The notes beneath the pieces were generated by a model. The model ran no database searches, was not told the DNA's origin, and saw only the letters and a program-made list of their open reading frames with translations. Shown here in pieces: positions 5,011 through 6,407 of a stretch of 6,407 nucleotides of DNA; the first letter of the stretch is position 1, and each line of letters starts with the position of its first letter. The position numbers and the translations under genes are program-made. Origin of the DNA: Lachnospiraceae bacterium UBA1753 (GTDB taxonomy: Bacteria; Bacillota; Clostridia; Lachnospirales; Lachnospiraceae); contig DCHL01000022.1 in the NCBI GenBank assembly GCA_002317595.1, positions 1 to 6,407 of the forward strand, written 5' to 3'.

Positions 5011-5276
5011 AGGCTTTAGAGATTGTTGTTTCTAAAAGATATCCTCGAAAAATGTATAATATTGGCGGATATCAAGAAGCTGCAATTTGTTTACAATCTG
5101 AAGAAAATGGTTGGGCAGTGTATAATGGAGAGCGTGGCAATAGATACGCTGAAATCAAATGTGACACAGTTTTGAAAGCCTGCTTGGAATTCATTAGAAA
5201 GTTCACTCATAGAGCAGAGGATATTGCGTCTATGGAAAATGAACTAATTATCATATTGGGTAGCAAGGTTGCTTAA
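4989..5276 (+). CDS. Putative immunity protein for the TNT-like toxin
   Basis: The 95-residue protein begins MATKNYLEALEIVVSKRYPR and has two visible parts. One is an N-terminal region with a core reading NIGGYQEAAICLQSEENGWA (24-43) and then VYNGERGNRYAEIKCDTV, which looks like beta strands. The other is a helical end, LKACLEFIRKFTHRAEDIASMENELIIILG. It resembles small immunity proteins of polymorphic toxin systems, perhaps the Imm59 group, but I am not sure of the family. The case rests mainly on position: toxin first, then a small gene overlapping it by 22 bases, with a strong internal ribosome binding site, followed by a terminator. It has no signal peptide and should act in the cytoplasm by binding the toxin. 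Base composition is AT-rich like the toxin gene, so the two probably moved together. Confidence 0.72.
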   Translation: MATKNYLEALEIVVSKRYPRKMYNIGGYQEAAICLQSEENGWAVYNGERGNRYAEIKCDTVLKACLEFIRKFTHRAEDIASMENELIIILGSKVA

Positions 5277-5289
5277 TCAGTAATAACAA

Positions 5290-5320
5290 AATGCCATCAA
5301 CTTCGGTTGGTGGCATTATT
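5290..5320. terminator. Bidirectional UUCG-capped terminator
   Basis: Bases 5290-5301 pair with 5306-5317 (12 pairs, one T-G) around a TTCG tetraloop closed by C-G, a very stable cap. ATTATTTAAT follows on the + strand and TTTGTTATTA on the - strand, so it can end both the toxin/immunity message and the convergent dehydrogenase message. Confidence 0.88.
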
Positions 5321-5334
5321 TAATGACATTGATA

Positions 5335-6135
5335 TCAGTCCCTGCCCATTTTTTTCTTCTGCTGCATACCAGTGATGGCAGTCGACAACTTGAGCGGGGA
5401 TATGCGTCCCATGAGGACAGCAAGCTTCATGCGGAGAGTGGGAATGATGACTGTGGTCCTGCGCTTCATCTGCTTTACAGCGTAGGTGGCGCAGTCGCGG
5501 GCATCGATTCCGGGAAGAGAAAACTCAACATTTGCAACGCCGTTGAACTCAGTATCAACGGGGCCCGGGCACAGACATCCGACATAGACTTTGCTGCCAT
5601 GCTCCTTGAGCTCACGGGCAATGGCTAATGTCATACTTGTGACATAGCTCTTGGTTGCATAGTAGGTCGCCATATAGGGGCCGGCAGGCAGGAGGCCTGC
5701 AGAACTGGCAACATTGAGGATATAGCCACCCTTCTGCTCAAGCATTTTTCTCACCATAAGCTTGGTGAGATAGTGGACAGCCTTGACATTGACATCTATC
5801 ATCGACATCTCCTTGTCGAGGTCGCCGTCGGGGAAGTAGCTGCAGTCGCCGAAGCCGGCATTATTAATAAACACACCAATTTTCTGGTCTTGGATATAGT
5901 TCATGAACTCGTCGCAGGCCTTGAAATCACTCACATCCATCTTGTAGGTGATGCAGATTCCATCGGGGGCAATCATGGGAGTGAGCTCTTCCTTAAGCTC
6001 GCAGAGCAAATCGAGCCGCCTTGCAATGAGAATGAGTGAGAAGCCTTCTCCAGCAAGTATCCTTGCAAACTCGCGGCCTATGCCTGAGCTTGCTCCAGTG
6101 ATGACTGCGTATGAATCTCTATTATTTTTGCCCAT
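5335..6135 (-). CDS. Short-chain dehydrogenase/reductase (SDR), NADP-type
   Basis: The 266-residue protein is a classical SDR with a Rossmann fold. It shows the cofactor loop TGASSGIG (13-20), A-R-R at 38-40 pointing to NADP(H), D67-V68 at the adenine pocket, NNAG (91-94), N116, catalytic S145, Y158 and K162 (YxxxK), and the PG motif CPGPVDT (189-195). The extra 40 residues at the C-terminus are basic and hydrophobic, as in the DltE-like group of SDRs, and could touch the membrane. The ATG at 6135 has AGGGAG (6142-6147 on the - strand) six bases upstream. It lies 47 bases downstream of the phosphopantetheinyl transferase gene on the same strand, so the two probably share a transcript. The substrate is unknown; a 3-oxoacyl or other carbonyl compound is possible. 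Confidence 0.92.
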   Translation of the reverse strand: MGKNNRDSYAVITGASSGIGREFARILAGEGFSLILIARRLDLLCELKEELTPMIAPDGICITYKMDVSDFKACDEFMNYIQDQKIGVFINNAGFGDCSYFPDGDLDKEMSMIDVNVKAVHYLTKLMVRKMLEQKGGYILNVASSAGLLPAGPYMATYYATKSYVTSMTLAIARELKEHGSKVYVGCLCPGPVDTEFNGVANVEFSLPGIDARDCATYAVKQMKRRTTVIIPTLRMKLAVLMGRISPLKLSTAITGMQQKKKMGRD

Positions 6136-6182
6136 GATAGTCTCCCTAATTCTAGAAAAATTATTGTTTGTCTTGCTGCGTA

Positions 6183-6407
6183 TCAGAAGAGCATCTGCTC
6201 AAAATTCACCAATGTCAGTTCGGCTGTCGGTACGGCATCTGCCATCGCGCAGGCTGCACGGGCACCGTCAAGCTCGTATTCGCGGAAAAAATATTCCCGC
6301 GCATCTACGGAATGCCTTACGGTAACCGGATCAGAGAATTCAATGCAGAATTCATTCAGGGGAAGGCACATGCCAAGCCCTGTAATTTTCATAAAGCTTT
6401 CCTTGAG
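6183..6407 (-). CDS. 4'-phosphopantetheinyl transferase, C-terminal part (5' end outside the window)
   Basis: The 74 visible residues begin LKESFMKITGLGM at the window edge and end in ELTLVNFEQMLF. KESFMKITGLG is the (W)xxKEsxxKxxGxG signature of Sfp-type transferases. It includes the conserved Lys-Glu pair; the glutamate helps bind magnesium. These enzymes move phosphopantetheine from coenzyme A to a serine of acyl, peptidyl or other carrier proteins. The frame is open to the right edge, so the methionine at 6392 is internal and not a start. The rest of the protein, about two-thirds of a usual 220-residue Sfp, lies off the edge. Context with an SDR downstream suggests a lipid or secondary-metabolite link, but carrier-protein genes are not visible. 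Sfp-type rather than AcpS-type is likely from the motif spacing. Confidence 0.85.
   Translation of the reverse strand, partial: LKESFMKITGLGMCLPLNEFCIEFSDPVTVRHSVDAREYFFREYELDGARAACAMADAVPTAELTLVNFEQMLF

Noticed and set aside
5323..6325. Several + strand open frames opposite the dehydrogenase and transferase
   Set aside because: They are shadows of two clearly recognised - strand genes and encode nothing recognisable.

Overview
The base composition, the genes and their style suggest a Firmicute of the Clostridia, most likely Lachnospiraceae (Butyrivibrio or Pseudobutyrivibrio-like). The reasons are the AT-leaning intergenic DNA, strong purine-rich ribosome binding sites, a tRNA without an encoded CCA, and recognisable proteins of that flavour. 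This placement is inferred from general resemblance; no marker in the window settles it.

Layout. Positions 1-69 are the 3' part of a tRNA-Leu(UAA) that begins off the left edge, followed by its terminator. Next on the + strand come a flavodoxin-like oxidoreductase with a four-cysteine cluster (201-896), a terminator, an unrecognised charged protein with a 30-bp tandem repeat (1025-1690), a TetR-family regulator with two palindromic operators on its promoter (1907-2536), a GNAT acetyltransferase (2613-3248) and the ribosome-assembly GTPase RsgA (3363-4367). An AT-richer cassette follows, with its own strong promoter and a UUCG-capped terminator (about 4444-5320). It holds a stand-alone TNT-like (NAD glycohydrolase toxin) gene overlapped by a small gene in the immunity position. 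Convergent to it on the - strand are a short-chain dehydrogenase (5335-6135) and, upstream of that, the C-terminal part of a Sfp-type 4'-phosphopantetheinyl transferase running off the right edge (6183-6407).

How it works together. The TetR protein almost certainly represses its own promoter and may also control the GNAT gene behind it. The two gaps before tetR and before rsgA carry two versions of one intergenic repeat. The longer version, before rsgA, can fold into a three-way junction whose closing stem contains the Shine-Dalgarno sequence for the first rsgA start. The toxin and its neighbour look like a polymorphic-toxin tail module found without any delivery domain.

The parts most worth a second look are the orphan TNT/immunity pair, the structured repeat in front of rsgA, and the double operator of tetR. 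No CRISPR array, integrase, transposase or prophage gene is visible.
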